This document shows, piece by piece, positions 1 through 11,462 of a stretch of 64,000 nucleotides of DNA (position 1 is its first letter; each line of letters begins with the position of its first letter). The DNA lies in the NCBI GenBank assembly GCA_958295665.1, contig OY282560.1, forward strand, positions 210,040,420 to 210,104,419, in the 5' to 3' direction. The notes below the pieces were generated by a model. The model made no database searches. It was not told the origin of the DNA and saw nothing but the letters and a program-made list of their open reading frames with translations. Source of the stretch: Tipula vernalis (lineage: Eukaryota; Arthropoda; Insecta; Diptera; Tipulidae). The position numbers and the translations under genes were made by a program.

Positions 1-510
1 AAACTGGGTATAGTCATGGGCCAACCCCTTCTCTTATATTTCACATGACATTTATTACCCAGGTCTTCAAATTATTAAAGTTCTTTAGTAAACCATGTGT
101 CGTTCCGGGTATGAGACTTTTAATTATTTTTCTTAGGGACACATTTTTCAATAGCAAGAGCTACCTTCAACAATCCATTGAAGGTGTCTAATGAACTGTT
201 GATATCAATGTTTGATAGAGTATCAGCCCAATGCACTTCAGCTAAAAAATCATTTAATGAGCTGTGACCGGCGCGCGAGTAATCAAATACGGTACAACTT
301 TTAGTAAAGTTCAAATTATTAGAAATTTTGTAGAAAAACTGAATTGAAACCAGGGTATGATAAACAATCGAAGATCCGACAAAGTCGTCGCATGACTCTA
401 GTCTAAAAGATCTATTGATAGTGGAGAAAACCAAATCCAGATAAGTTCCACGGCTGTTTGGAACACTGTTAATTGGCGAAGTACCCGCGCCAAGTTGTGT
501 GTTATGTCTG
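1..510 (-). pseudogene. Non-LTR retrotransposon (LINE) endonuclease C-terminus and linker, fragment
   Basis: A minus-strand open stretch (524 to 120) reads like the end of a jockey/R1-type apurinic endonuclease domain: the segment RGTYLDLVFST is the usual 'D-L-V-F-S' strand, followed by SSIVYHTLVS where intact enzymes have S-D-H. The rest matches the linker before reverse transcriptase, ending in a basic VPKKN motif. Below position 120 the same protein continues in another frame (NDTWFTKEL), so there is at least one frameshift, and the element runs off the left edge. The 5' side is cut by the tandem array at about 505; the first residues of the open frame are array sequence. Clade (jockey versus R1) is not resolved. 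Confidence 0.6.
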
Positions 511-3140
511 GAAATGCATTGCATTGATGTGATTTGTCAATAGCTATTGCAGGAAAAAATTCAGTTCAAGTTTCCCGTGGGAAATCTCGGAAAATTAAAA
601 ATAGTTTCCAGCTGAAAGTAAGGAATGGATGAATAAAATCAACCTCTAGAGTGTTATGTCTGAAGATGGATTGCATTGATGTGACTTGTCAATAGCTATC
701 GCAGGAAAAAAATTCAGCTCAAGTTTCCTGTGGGAAATTTCGGAAAATTCGATTTTCCAAAAATCATTAGAAAATTTGTATAAAATCAGAATTGCATTGA
801 TGTGACTTGTCAATAGCTATAGCAGGAAAAAAATTCAGCTCAAGTTTCCCGTGGGAAATCCGCGGAAAATTCAATAAAGTTTACAGCCGAAAGTAAGAAA
901 TGGATGAATAAAACCAGCCTCTAGAGTGTTATGTCTGAAGATGGATTGCATTGATGTGACTTGTCAATAGCTATAGCAGGAAAAAAATTCAGCTCAAGTT
1001 TTCCGTGGGAAATCTCGGAAAATTCGAACGTCCAAAATTATTAGAAAATTTGTATAAAATCAGCCTATAGAGGGTTATGTCTGGAGATAAATTGCATTGA
1101 TGTGATTTGTCAATAGCTATCGCAGGAAAAAAATTCAGCTCAAGTTTCCTGTGGAAAATCTCGGAAAATTTGATTTTCCAAAAATCATTAGAAAATGTGT
1201 ATAAAATCAGCCTCTAGAGTGTTATGGCTGGCGATGAATTGCATTGATGTGATTTGTCAATAGCTATCGCAGGCGCAAAATTCAGTTCAAGTTCCCCGTG
1301 GAAAATCTCGGAAAATTCCAAAAAGTTCCCAGCCGAAAGTAAGAAATGGATGAATAAAATCAGCCTCTAGAGTGTTATGTCTGAAGATAGATTGCATTGA
1401 TGTGACTTATCAATAGCTATCGCAGGAAGAAAACTCAGTTCAACTTTCCCGTGGGAAATCTCAGAAAATTCGATTTTCCAAATATTATTAGAAAATTTGT
1501 ATAAAATCAGCCTCCACAGTTTTATGTCTGAAGATGGATTGCATTGATGTGACTTATCAATAGCTATCGCAGGAAAAAAATTCAGTTCAAGTTTCCCGTG
1601 GGAAATCTCGGAAAATTAAAAAAAGTTTCCAGCCGAAAGTAAGAAATGGATGAATAAAACCAACCTCTAGAGTGTTTTGTCTGAAGACAGATTGCATTGA
1701 TGTTACTTGTCAATAGCTATCGCAGGAAAAAAATGCAGTTCAAGTCTCCTGTGGGAAATCTCGGAAAATTCGATTTTCCAAAAAATCATTAGAAAATTTG
1801 TATAAAATCAGCCTCTAGAGTGTTATGTCTGGCGATAAATTGCATTGATGTGACTTGTCAATAGCTATCGCAGGAAGAAAATTCAGTTCAAGTTTCCCGT
1901 GGGAAATCTCGGAAAATTCGATTTGCCAAAAATTATTCGAAAATTTGTATAAAATCAGCCTCTAGAGTGTTATGTCTGGCGATAAATTGCATTGATGTGA
2001 CTTGTCAATAGCTATCGCAGGAAGAAAATTCAGTTCAATTTTTCCTTTGGGAAATCTCGGAAAATTCGATTTTCCAAAAATTATTAGAAAATTTGTATAA
2101 AATCAGCCTCTAGGGTGTTTGTCTGGAGATGGATTGCATTGATGTGATTTGTTAATAACTACCGCAAGAAAAAATTCAGTTCAATTGCATTGATGTGACT
2201 TGTCAATAGCTATCGCAGGAAGAAAATTCAGTACAAGTTTCCCGTGGGAAATCTCGGAAAATTCGATTTGCCAAAAATTATTCGAAAATTTGTATAAATC
2301 AGCCTCTAGAGTGTTATGTCTGGCGATAAATTGCATTGATGTGACTTGTCAATAGCTATGGCAGGAAGAAAATTCAGTTCAATTTTTCCTTGGGAAATCT
2401 CGGAAAATTCGATTTTCCAAAAATTATTAGAAAATTTGTATAAAATCAGCCTCTAGAGTGTTTGTCTGGAGATGGATTGCATTGATGTGATTTGTTAATA
2501 ACTACCGCAAGAAAAAATTCAGTTGAAGTTTCCCGTGGGAAATCTCGGAAAATTCAAAAAAGTTTCCAGCCGAAAGTAAGGAATGGATGAATAAAATCAG
2601 CCTCTAGATTGTTATGTCTGGAGATGGATTGCATCGATATTCAATTGGGAAATCTCGGAAAATTCAAAAAAGTTTCAATCTATCTTTAGATATAAGTGGC
2701 TTACTTTCGGCTGGAAACTTTTTTGAATTTTCCGCGATTTCCCACAGGAAACTTAAACTGAATTTCTTTCTTGCGATAGCTATTGACAAATCACATCAAT
2801 GCAATCCATCTTCAGGCATAAAACTGTAGAGGCTGATTTTATACAAATTTTCTAATAATTTTTGGAAAATCGAATTTTCCGAGATTTCCCACGGGAAACT
2901 TGAACTGAATTTTCTTCCTGCGATAGCTATTGACAAGTCACATCAATGCAATTTATCGCCAGATATAACACTCTAGAGGCTGATTTTATACAAATTTTCT
3001 AATGATTTTTGGAAAATCGAATTTTCCGAGATTTCCCACGAGAAACTTGAACTGAATTCTTTTCCTGCGATTGCTATTGATAAGTCACATCAATGCAATC
3101 CATCTCCAGACATAACACTCTTGAAGCTGATTTATTTTCG
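505..3140. repeat. Tandem array of a ~148-bp unit with an internal orientation switch
   Basis: The motif GCATTGATGTGACTTGTCAA recurs every 146-152 bp (near 671, 942, 1092, 1240, 1391, 1539, 1691, 1839, 1986, 2133, 2329, 2477), with shorter steps at 792 and 2183. Each unit also carries TTCCCGTGGGAAATCTCGG and CCTCTAGAGTGTTATGTCTG. About 14 units lie in plus orientation. From about 2690 to 3140 the same unit appears three times as its reverse complement, so the array is a head-to-head foldback. Open frames inside it (for example 2614-2829) are repeat sequence and not genes. Confidence 0.9.
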
Positions 3141-4095
3141 GCTGGAATGTTAATAACATAATCTGCAATATCGACTTTTCACTTTCGGCTGGAATCTTTC
3201 GGCTAAGTAAATTTAACAGGGTACTGAATTTTATATTTCCGAGCGATGGTTCTTATGCAACTAAACAATTTTTTTCGCCAAAGCATATCTTTTTCGATTT
3301 ATTTTCAAATGTGCTTAACGGTAATGTTCACATATCGTAATTCAAGTTGTATCTTGACTTCTGTTTTTATGGTTTATACAAACTTTGCGAATTCAATTTA
3401 GAAAATGTACATGCTACGAAAATTGATCGTTGATATTTTTAAAAAATTGAAATAATTTCGAAATAACTGCTTGCATCACAATCAATTGGGGAGCCGATAT
3501 GTTTTTACCGGTTAAAATTAACTTTTATATGTAACTAAACAAAACAAAAGAGAAACTTTTTAATCTCCCAACTCGACTAAGTTACTTTGTAACTTAAATA
3601 TAGGTACGCCTGTACCTATGCAGGGTTTTACGTATAAAAAAATGTCCAGGAACACAAAGGTTAATTTTATTCACAAAACAATATATTTTAGTAGTGAAAA
3701 CTACAAATTTATGGTTTATTCGCAGCTTTTCACAACAATTTTGTCAAAACGTCAAAATGTTTTGTAAACATAAAATTATGAATAAAAGTTGCACCTACGT
3801 CTCCTGTAAAACCAAAAAAAATTAAATTGGACGTACGTTGTTCTAGCAAAACACAAGAAATGTAAATCGAGTTTTTTTTTCCACTAAAATTTGCGCTTCG
3901 TTCCTAATATGCAGATCGAATAAATAAAATGTTTGAATAAAAATAATTGTGATTTAAAATAAATTTTGTTTTTGTAAAAAAAACAATTATCGCTGCTTCG
4001 CTAAGAAACAAATGACATTTCACATAACAAAATTTGGTATAGAGCCATCTATTGGAATTTTTAAAACTAAAATCCCTATGTCGTTAATTTTATGC
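3141..4095. other. AT-rich non-coding stretch between array and hAT element
   Basis: No gene seen. At 3140-3210 it holds the phrase CTGGCTGGAATGTTAATAA-like sequence and 'TTTCGGCT' motifs that recur near 8130-8230, so this edge probably belongs to the same repeat family as the array. A short inverted motif TAGGTACGCCTGTACCTA lies near 3602. Confidence 0.4.
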
Positions 4096-4435
4096 GTAAT
4101 TGGCAGTGATGAAAAACGGATAAAAAAATTATAACGTTACGGCATTCGGTTTCAAAAAATAATTTAAATTCGAAACGTTATTTATAACGTTATTTTAAGA
4201 ACAAAAATTTCGTTGCGCTATGTTATAACGTTATTTGTGAAACTGTGTGCTTATAGAGTTCCTAAAATTGACTATTAAAAAGCTGTGTTTATTTCGTTAT
4301 TCCTTTTGAAATAAAATAAATAATAAATTCGTTTTATTTAATTCAATTAAATATAATGTACATTTTATAAATATAATAAATTCAAAATAAAAAAGTAATT
4401 AAATTATATTACTATTACAAATAATTAGTAATATT

Positions 4436-4847
4436 TCCTCCAACAGAGATTCATCAATTCTATTCCGCCTTTCTGATAATATCCATTTTAACATTGAAAA
4501 TACACGTTCGACCGAAACCTGACTTGTCGGTATAGCCAAGACGATTTTGGCAAGTTTTTCAATTGATGAATTTTTATTGCTCCAAAATTCAAATACATTT
4601 GTTTTGTTGGCACAATATCCATATTATCAAATTGATCTATCAGGGAGTGAACATTTACATCGATTTGATCATTTGATTGCGATACTTTTGTAAACATATA
4701 TTGAGTTAAAATGTCTTGATCTGTGTCATTTTTATTTTTCAAAATCGCTATAGTATTGTGATCTTTATCTTCATTTTTATTTTCTTTAACAAATAAATAT
4801 GTATTGATATAAAGCTGCCAAATACTTTTTGGCAGATAGCTGTTCAT
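4436..4847 (-). pseudogene. hAT transposase C-terminus with dimerization domain
   Basis: The minus strand at about 4600-4436 encodes the hallmark hAT C-terminal dimerization motif: SSIEKLAKIVLAIPTSQVS followed by VERVFSMLKWILSERRNRID. In the family this reads as the 'P-T-S...E-R-V-F-S' block that makes the dimer interface and completes the RNase H-like fold. The upstream open frame (4847-4488, starting with the start-like MNSYLPKSIW) carries the preceding residues but in a different frame, so a frameshift separates the two. It lies downstream, in the transcription sense, of the catalytic core at 5508-6529, with about 660 bp of AT-rich sequence (4848-5507, repeating CACATAATTAAATTATTCC) between them. 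Confidence 0.75.
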
Positions 4848-5507
4848 CAGTGTTAAAAGGGCTTGATTTTAACAGACTTAAATTGAACACTATTGTTCCG
4901 ATTCCTTAAGCAATATAAAAGGGGTTTGTTGAATTTTAGAAAAACGTTATAATTTTTATTTCTTATTTTTTTTATGTCTGGTAATGACAGCTCGAACAAG
5001 AAGAGATTTCCTTTTTTTTGTTTTGACAAATTTTCTTACACAAACTAATTTTGATTTTAATGTTATAGTGCCATCTAACTTTGGCTATCTTAAACAATTA
5101 TTCTACCATAATAATTTAGTACAAGTATTTATAATAATAATATTTTACAATTAAAAGAATGGTAATTATCACATAATTAAATTATTCCTATTCAACATAA
5201 TTAAATTATTCATTATCACATAATTAAATTATTCCTATTCTTTCAACAATAAATATTTCGTAATTATAATACTTATTTGCTATAATATTTCAGTACAAAT
5301 ATTTTCTTTTAGAACTATAAATCTATTACATAACTTTTCTCTATTTTAGATATGTCAAAAAATCTTTATGTAAACAAAATATTCTAAAGCAAAATATTGA
5401 TTCGTAATGGTAAGTTTTATACAATACAAGTTTATATTTAATAGATTTAAATACATTCTATATTTTGAGATAAGTAAACAGAAATTACGTGAGGATAATC
5501 AGTTAAG

Positions 5508-6185
5508 CTAGGATACAATTGTTCTCAGATAAATGTAAATTGTAGCAGACAATAATGTTTGGTAACGTGGGTCCAAAAATACAGCATACATTGTAGGTCC
5601 ACTTTTTGACAAAAGCGATTTTTCTCTCTTTTCCATCACAGATCTAAGAGTCTTTGAAAATGAATCGTCAATTTTAGTAAGCTCTAATTTGCATTTATAC
5701 CAGGCTGCAAAAGCTTCGCTCAAGACAAGCTGCTCGGACTGTAGACGAATTGTTGTCTCATAAGGATATTTAACTGTGTTGATAATCTGTTCCATTCTAG
5801 TCCAATCTTTGTCGCATGTAGAAAGTGCCGGGTAGACTAGTTTCATTTCCTCACAAAATTTTCGAAGTTCAATAAGTCTAGTAATCATTTCATATGTGGA
5901 ATTCCATCCGATGATAACATTTCTGATTGTTTTTTTTAATCCTTTAGCTTTTATTAGCGCGAGAATAGTGGTTTTCCTTAACGTTATCACAAGAGATAGA
6001 GATTTTGCAATTATTGTTTTATAAACATCGACTTTATTTATGACGTCGTTAACTGCTAACTGCAGCGTGTGTGCCATACATTTCACAGATGATAAAAATT
6101 TAAAAATGTCATTATTTTTATTCCAGTTAATAAATACCGAGTCCAATTCCGTTTCATCATCTTCATAAGTATGGGCTTCTTCCAT
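5508..6185 (-). pseudogene. hAT transposase central domain
   Basis: This 225-residue open stretch begins in acidic sequence and continues with KCMAHTLQLAVNDVIN, the conserved 'C-x-A-H-x-L-q-L' block of ZBED-like hAT transposases, then the GWNSTYEMITRLIELR block and the ALVFLDPRYQ-like YAVFLDPRYQ motif near its end. These are diagnostic of the insertion between catalytic residues in hAT enzymes. The frame ends in a stop before the dimerization domain. It is the longest intact part of this transposase. The start given is the first ATG in frame and is not a real protein start, because homologous sequence continues upstream. Confidence 0.8.
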
Positions 6186-6529
6186 TTCATTCCCATTTTC
6201 ATTTTCTTACTGAGCTATTCCAAGCAATTCTGCGGATTTGACCATATCTTCCATTATCAGAAGTGAAAGTTTAAATCTGACTCAATTTTATGTTATATTT
6301 ATTAAGCACGTCTCTGATTTGCTCACATAAATATATGGCGGTATGTTTCTCTCGCAGCTCTTTAACTGCCAAAGTCCGAACACAAATTTCCCAGTTTTTT
6401 TCGAACTGAATATTGATTCCAAGAACAGATCGGTCAAACCTCGTGGCACTATCTACTTTAATTGATAAGACTTTATTTTGAATTTCTTCAAATTCGACTT
6501 TTCTATAATGTGATCACGAATTCTGTCGG
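6186..6529 (-). pseudogene. hAT transposase catalytic N-terminal core, interrupted
   Basis: Translation of the minus strand gives LSIKVDSATRFDRSVLGIN followed by RTLAVKELREKHTA and then FTSDNG. In the ZBED-like hAT family the D of KVDS and the D of TSDNG occupy the first two catalytic positions. An in-frame TAA falls just before FTSDNG (near 6270) and frame changes flank the block, so this is the broken link between the BED finger (6530-6913) and the central domain (5508-6185). Confidence 0.7.
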
Positions 6530-6913
6530 TTAATTGTTATACATAATTTTTTTACAAATAGGGTCAAATAAATGTTTCAATCCGCTGCATTCTACCACGT
6601 TGAGTGGCATTCCATTCACCGTAACTAATTCAATGCAATGATCAATCATTTCAACTGAACTTATGTTAAAACTAACGGTTTTTTTAATTTCGATTGCAGC
6701 CATTTCGTCTAAACTTTTTTGCTTATAACAGTCCTTATACTTTTTTTCTTCTACTCCTGAAACACGAACATCTGGATGTTTACGTTTTAAATGAGCTTTC
6801 AGAGTTCCTGTGTGTGTTCCGGGAATAACAGTTCCGTTTTTGCAATGCAAACATTTACTGTTACTCTTTTCTTTGATGAACTGCTCATGCATGCTTTTAT
6901 TTCCTGCAAACAA
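6530..6913 (-). pseudogene. BED-type zinc finger of the hAT transposase
   Basis: A 127-residue frame contains SKCLHCKNGTVIPG and, 20 residues on, LKAHLKRKHPDVR. The pattern C-x2-C ... H-x4-H is the BED zinc finger used by hAT transposases to bind the subterminal repeats. The usual aromatic residue before the first Cys is missing (S-K-C), and the protein start MFAGNKSMHEQ may be internal. The frame ends at 6530, with the catalytic core continuing in another frame downstream. Confidence 0.75.
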
Positions 6914-7010
6914 TATCCCGCCCCATAGCTGTAATTGTGTTTAAAACAAAACGAATTACAATTGACTTCATAACAATAATAATAAATTCTAAATAATAAT
7001 TTCTATTATA

Positions 7011-7222
7011 CACCCATCCCTCGATTTAAGAAATCTCTTTTTACGAATTTTCGGAAAATTTACGAAAAATTCGGTTAACGAAATTTCGATTTATCTGCCA
7101 TTTTTTAGGACGAATTAATTCGTTAAGCGAGGATGGGTGTAAATCGAAATTTCGCTAACCTAATTTCTCGTAAATTTTCCGAAGAATCGTAAAAAGAGAT
7201 TTCGTAAAGCGGGGGATTGGGG
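7011..7222. mobile_element. 212-bp foldback MITE nested in the hAT element
   Basis: The two halves (about 7011-7095 and 7139-7222) are imperfect reverse complements over roughly 85 bp: CACCCATCCCTCGATTTAAG at the left end pairs with CTTTACGAAATCTCTTTTTA-type sequence at the right. TA lies directly outside each end (7009-7010, 7223-7224), which suggests a Tc1/mariner-type non-autonomous element. It sits inside the hAT, upstream of the BED finger, and is therefore younger. Confidence 0.8.
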
Positions 7223-7402
7223 TACATACATTCGTACCTATTCTATTTAATATGTAATCCTAAACATTTTTAAAGCAAAATACACCACTCTAACTTTATG
7301 TTTGATCCAAAACAGAACGATGTAGTCTATGTAGTTTTTTCGCGAATGCCAAAATAGTAGTGAAGTGTGTTTCTATTACGGAGTGTCAATTAGACTAATA
7401 AA

Positions 7403-7470
7403 GGTGTATTCACACAGCAATAAATTATCGAGAAATAAAGGTGTATTCACACAGCAGAAAATTATCGATA
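7403..7470. repeat. Short tandem direct duplication
   Basis: GGTGTATTCACACAGCA is followed by ATAAATTATCGA or GAAAATTATCGA in two adjacent copies about 39 bp apart. It is a simple local duplication inside the hAT 5' region. Confidence 0.75.
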
Positions 7471-7939
7471 CCAATTTTTTTTTTTTTGTTTTAATTTATA
7501 TTTTTCTTTTAGATAATTTTACTTTATGACACGTAGCGAAATAACGGAAATAAAAAAGGGTTATAACGTTACGGATTTGGTTATGCAAGATTTTTTAAAT
7601 TGTGTAACGTTTGTAACACTATTTTTAAATATTCAATACGTTATTGACGCAAAAACGGAGCGTAACGTTACACGTTACGTTTTTCATCACTGGTAACTGC
7701 TAATAAGAAAAAAACTGGTTTTGTGAAATATAGGTTTTAAGAAATATGCTAAAAATCCTTACCGATTTTCGGAAACTAATTATGTATACTAACCTAATAA
7801 TAAGTAGAATATGAGACCAGAGTGATGTATGTTTTATTCTCACACTGCTAACTAACAAATACTAACTGTAGAGTTGTCGCAAGTCGACACGTGGCGGATC
7901 TGGCCCATCAGAGATTATGTGCTTGTAAAAAAAACAGGA

Positions 7940-8225
7940 TACAGACAGCGTTCTAGAGGCTGTTTTTCTACAAAATTTGGAAAACATGGAAATTGAATTG
8001 AATTTTTTCCATAGCCATTGACAAACCACATCAATTCAATCTAGTTCAAAGCAAAAGAATCTAGCAACTGATTTTATACAAAGCTTCTAAACATTTTCAT
8101 AAAATTATTGATAAATCGACATTTTTCTTTTGAAAACTGTCTGCTAAGTTTCGGCTAAACACTTATTGCTGATATTGGCTATACATTTTTTATTTTCTGC
8201 TGGAATGTTAATAAATAATAACTTT
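7940..8225 (-). repeat. Diverged copy of the 148-bp repeat unit
   Basis: Sequence such as TTCTAGAGGCTGTTTTTCTA, then TTTCCATAGCCATTGACAAA, then CTGATTTTATACAAAGCTTC follows the order of the reverse-orientation array units at 2700-3140. The last 80 bp (TTTCTGCTGGAATGTTAATA) matches 3140-3170. So the hAT element sits between two related repeat edges. Confidence 0.65.
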
Positions 8226-9300
8226 CGGTTACCATTAACATTATTACTCTTAACATTTTCACGCCGACCAACAACTAAAAATCGCAGAAATGTTATCAGG
8301 TCAACATATTTACAATTTCATCATATTAAAAATAAAAATTACTTTCGACTATGATTACGGTTACATCCATTAACATATAGAAAACATTAAAAATTTTAAT
8401 TTCATTTTGTCGACTAATTTTCACCGTAAAAATATATAGAATTACGGACGTTTTGTTAATAACGAAGTCCACAATTTCTAATTACAATATTTTTAATTCA
8501 ATTATCCAATAAACGCTTGTAACAATATTTTATGGGTTTTTTTGCTTCGTTTTATGTAGGTACATACCTACTATCTGGATACAATAACAATAATAATAAA
8601 TATGATTAGTTAATCGCGACAAACACTTTAACCATAATTACCATTCATTTTATGCTGTGTTTTTTTTTTCTTTTTATTTTAATGATACATACACAAAATA
8701 TGGTTTGGTTATTATGTACGAGTATCATGGAAAAATTAAAAAAAAAATCATCTGATTTTGTGTTAGCATAAATAAAATATAAAAATTATAAAAATATAAC
8801 ATAAAATGTAGGCTAATAACTACCTCATAAACATAAAGTAAAAATACAAAAAAAAAAAAAAAAATTGTTGCTTTGAAAACATAAAATTACAGGCTTTAAA
8901 AATTGCAGTTTTTTTTTTGTTTTGTTATTCGAGTGTGTAAATAAACTCCGGACAAGGTAACATATTTTGGTTTTATTGTTGTTTAATATCAGAATCATTT
9001 TTCGCTAATAATGTCTAGCGCGGAGAAAATTCGTCGAATCGTTATAGTGAGATTGAGATTTGTTAAATGGTTGGAGTTTGGAAACATTTTGTATTTTGTG
9101 ATTGGTTTTTTTTGTTTGTTTGTTCCTTGTGGAGCAATTTGGTTAATTCGATATTTGGGATTTTGGAAAATGGAATTCTTAGGAATCTTACAAAAACAAA
9201 TTAATCGTTTCGCAATACTAAGCACCAGATTTTCGATCCAAATTATAGTTGTGATGATATTCTGAAATTGTAAATTGCATTTAACCTGACCAACTTCACT
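8226..9300. other. AT-rich non-coding sequence
   Basis: No gene recognised. There are poly-A/T tracts near 8660 and 8850. Overlapping open frames on both strands at 8995-9265 have no familiar motif; the plus-strand frame contains a hydrophobic stretch (FVIGFFCLFVPCGAIWLI) that could be chance in AT-rich DNA. Confidence 0.4.
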
Positions 9301-9904
9301 TTGAATTTAACTAAAGCAAAATGAACCTGTTTAGGCCGTCTGGTTGTTTATACTGCGTATTCTCTATAAGTGACGCTCATTATTCTATAGATGTCCACTA
9401 TGAAGTTCTAAGTATTGCCATAATCGAAATTAATATTATAATGGTGGAAATATTAGCTAAGCCAAAAATGTATATTGTCTGGAATTGGTGCCGATAGATA
9501 GATGTCGCCAATGTTCAGTGTAATGAAATTAAAATAAATATGTATGATGAAAATGAAAAGCAGGGGATTAATCTGTCAGACACGGAAAAGAAAGGTTGTG
9601 TGTTGATGTGGAGTAATGTAATTAAAAATAAATAAAAAAGAATATAACGTGTTGAATTACCAAAAGATTATTTTATTGATTTCGCTCGGAAAAGTAGTGA
9701 CAATTATCAGAAGTGAGATATAAAGCCAAAAATATATACATACGATTGATGGGATAAAACGAGATAATTATTTTGTTGAATAATATTGTGCTGAGAAAAT
9801 TTTGGAGAATTTTATAGCAGCGTGGTCTTAACCTAAAAATCAAAAAACAAATATTTGTGTGCGTTAACTATTAAAAATGCCCGATAACGAAGAGGAAGGT
9901 CGAA
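9301..9904. other. Probable 5' leader or LTR remnant of the gypsy element
   Basis: This lies just upstream of the gag frame and contains no gene. The phrase GGAATTGGTGCCGATAGATA at 9480 resembles the kind of site found at the edge of an LTR, but no matching second LTR is visible downstream because the element is cut at 11,462. The leader call is inferred from position only. Confidence 0.3.
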
Positions 9905-10393
9905 ATGCGGCAGATGACTGATGTTGCGAAAGAGTGGCGCGACAGTATAAAAAATGTAAATCGAAAAAGGGGACAATGGAAGGAGGTGCTGATAGAAAAT
10001 TTTCCATCGAGTGAAAGCATTGTTCAGAAACGACATGCAGCTGAGAGTTTCAAACGAAACAATATGGATATTCAGCGATATTATTTTAAGAAGTTGGCAT
10101 TTTGCAACAAAGCGAAAATGGAGAACGAAGAAACAATTGAATTGATGGTTATCGGATTGGGTGATCTGCGAATTAATAATTTCTTGGGTCCTCTATGGAA
10201 ATATGAAACGCCAGCGAAACTATTATTGGATTTACGAGAAGCCAATCGCGTGGGTGCGTCATATAAGACGATGTCCAACAAAAATCAGTACCATGGACAA
10301 AATAGTGCAAACAAAGGCAAGATAGAATGGCGGAATAATATTCCTAGCAAAGTGGGTGGAATCAAAGGAAGCACCAAAATCGAATCAAATTAG
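9905..10393 (+). pseudogene. Ty3/gypsy retrotransposon gag
   Basis: A 162-residue frame has the helical layout of a Ty3/gypsy capsid: FPSSESIVQKRHAAESFK, then 'Y-Y-F-K-K-L-A-F' and ELMVIGLGDLRINNFL, and ETPAKLLLDLREANR. These match the 'hyd-Y-x-x-K...E-x-I-x-x-I-I-x-G-L-x-D...T-P-x-E-L-L' pattern of insect gypsy gag. The true protein probably begins at the ATG near 9876, in another frame (MPDNEEEG), so a frameshift lies near 9900. Gag ends in a stop at 10,391, directly before the nucleocapsid knuckle in the next frame. Confidence 0.65.
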
Positions 10394-10405
10394 ACTATAC
10401 CAAAA

Positions 10406-10939
10406 GTGCCGAACGGGTTGACATGTTTTTATTGTAACGAACGTGGACATTTTGCGAGACAGTGTCCCAAAAAGAAGAAGCCAGAGGTCCTAAAGACAGG
10501 ATCAAAGAATGCTGACACACTTGCAAAATACATGAAATTAGCGTACATTAATGGTAAACCGCTTCAGTTTTTTGTCGATTTAGGAAGTAGCGTCACATTG
10601 ATGCGAAAAGGTGATACCAATCACTTAAGTATCACTTATTTCGAAAATGGATTCCCACCCGTAATGGGTTATGGCGGCGGAAAGGTGGTACCATGTGGCA
10701 TATTTAGGGAAGCCATGATCAAAGAGGTGTCAATAGAATTAGTCGGTAAGAATTTTGATAAATTGCATGAACTATTGTTGAAGTATAGAGAAAGAATCAC
10801 GACAGGTTTGATAAACGTCGGCCTAAAGAATAAGGCTGATATGAAGCTTAGAATGACGGACGATGTACCAGTATATTTTAGACCGTATAGATTAGCATTC
10901 AAGGAACGGGAATGGGTTAGAAGTCATCTAGAGGACTAA
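10406..10939 (+). pseudogene. gypsy nucleocapsid, protease and start of reverse transcriptase
   Basis: The frame begins with a CCHC zinc knuckle (CFYCNERGHFARQC, C-x2-C-x4-H-x4-C). About 45 residues on, FFVDLGSSVTLM occupies the place of the aspartic protease active site; the canonical D-S/T-G has become D-L-G, so the protease would be dead. The sequence then jumps, apparently by deletion, to the start of RT (VYFRPYRLAFKEREWVRSHL), the standard 'R-P-Y-R-l' entry. It ends in a stop at 10,939 before the RT core. Together with the gag frame this shows normal gypsy order. Confidence 0.75.
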
Positions 10940-11462
10940 AAGTTAGCTTATATTGTAGAAGATTCAACATCGGATTATGCTAGCCCAATTTTATTAGTTA
11001 GAAAAAAATCAGGCGAGTTACGAATGTGCGTAGACTACAGGGCGCTTAATAAAAAAACAGTGCAACAACAATTTCCTTTACCCTTAATTGATGATCAATT
11101 AGATCGTTTGGGGGGTAATAAGTGTTTTACCAGTTTGGACCTGGCTAGTGGGTACTATCAGGTGCCGGTCGAACAGAATTCTCGAACGAAATTGGCATTC
11201 ATAACGCCAGACGAACATTTTCAATTTAAGCGAATGCCATTTGGACCAATGAACAGCCCAGCTATCTTTCAATCGTTGATAAATCGAGTTTTAGGAATTC
11301 ACAGATATACCATTGCTATGGCATAGTGCGACCATAGACGAAGGTTTAACAAGGTTGGAAATAATTTTGCAAATCCCAAGAGATGCAAATTTAACGTTAA
11401 ATTTAACGAAGTGTAGATTTTTGGGTAATAGTGTGGATTACTTATAGATTTTAGGATATCAA
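10940..11462 (+). pseudogene. gypsy reverse transcriptase core, missing the catalytic centre
   Basis: Translation gives ASPILLVRKKSGELRMCVDY, then SLDLASGYYQVPVE and KRMPFGPMNSPAIFQ, the fingers and palm of a Ty3/gypsy RT. The expected Y-x-D-D block is absent: after RVLGIH the sequence goes directly to a later part (TIDEGLTRLEIIL...LTKCRFLGNSVDYL), so a deletion has removed the active site. The element stops at about 11,462, where Helitron sequence begins. The plus-strand frame 11,024-11,326 is the longest uninterrupted piece. Confidence 0.75.

Larger units (their letters stand above)
4104..7692 (-). mobile_element. hAT DNA transposon, complete ends, decayed transposase
   Basis: The ends are a 15-bp perfect inverted repeat: CAGTGATGAAAAACG at 4104-4118 and its complement at 7678-7692. 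The flanking 8-mers are GTAATTGG (4096-4103) and GTAACTGC (7693-7700), 6 of 8 identical, as expected for an aged hAT 8-bp target duplication. Subterminal TAACGTTA-type motifs occur at both ends. Inside, on the minus strand, are a BED zinc finger, an RNase H-like core and the hAT dimerization domain in the right order. Length 3589 bp includes a MITE insertion at 7011-7222. The coding region has several stops and frameshifts, so this copy cannot be autonomous. Confidence 0.88.

Noticed and set aside
2614..2829. 71-codon frame in the satellite
   Set aside because: Lies across the inversion point of the tandem array.
8995..9265. Hydrophobic plus-strand frame as a possible membrane peptide
   Set aside because: AT-rich sequence gives Phe/Leu-rich frames by chance, both strands are open, and no motif or upstream signal supports it.
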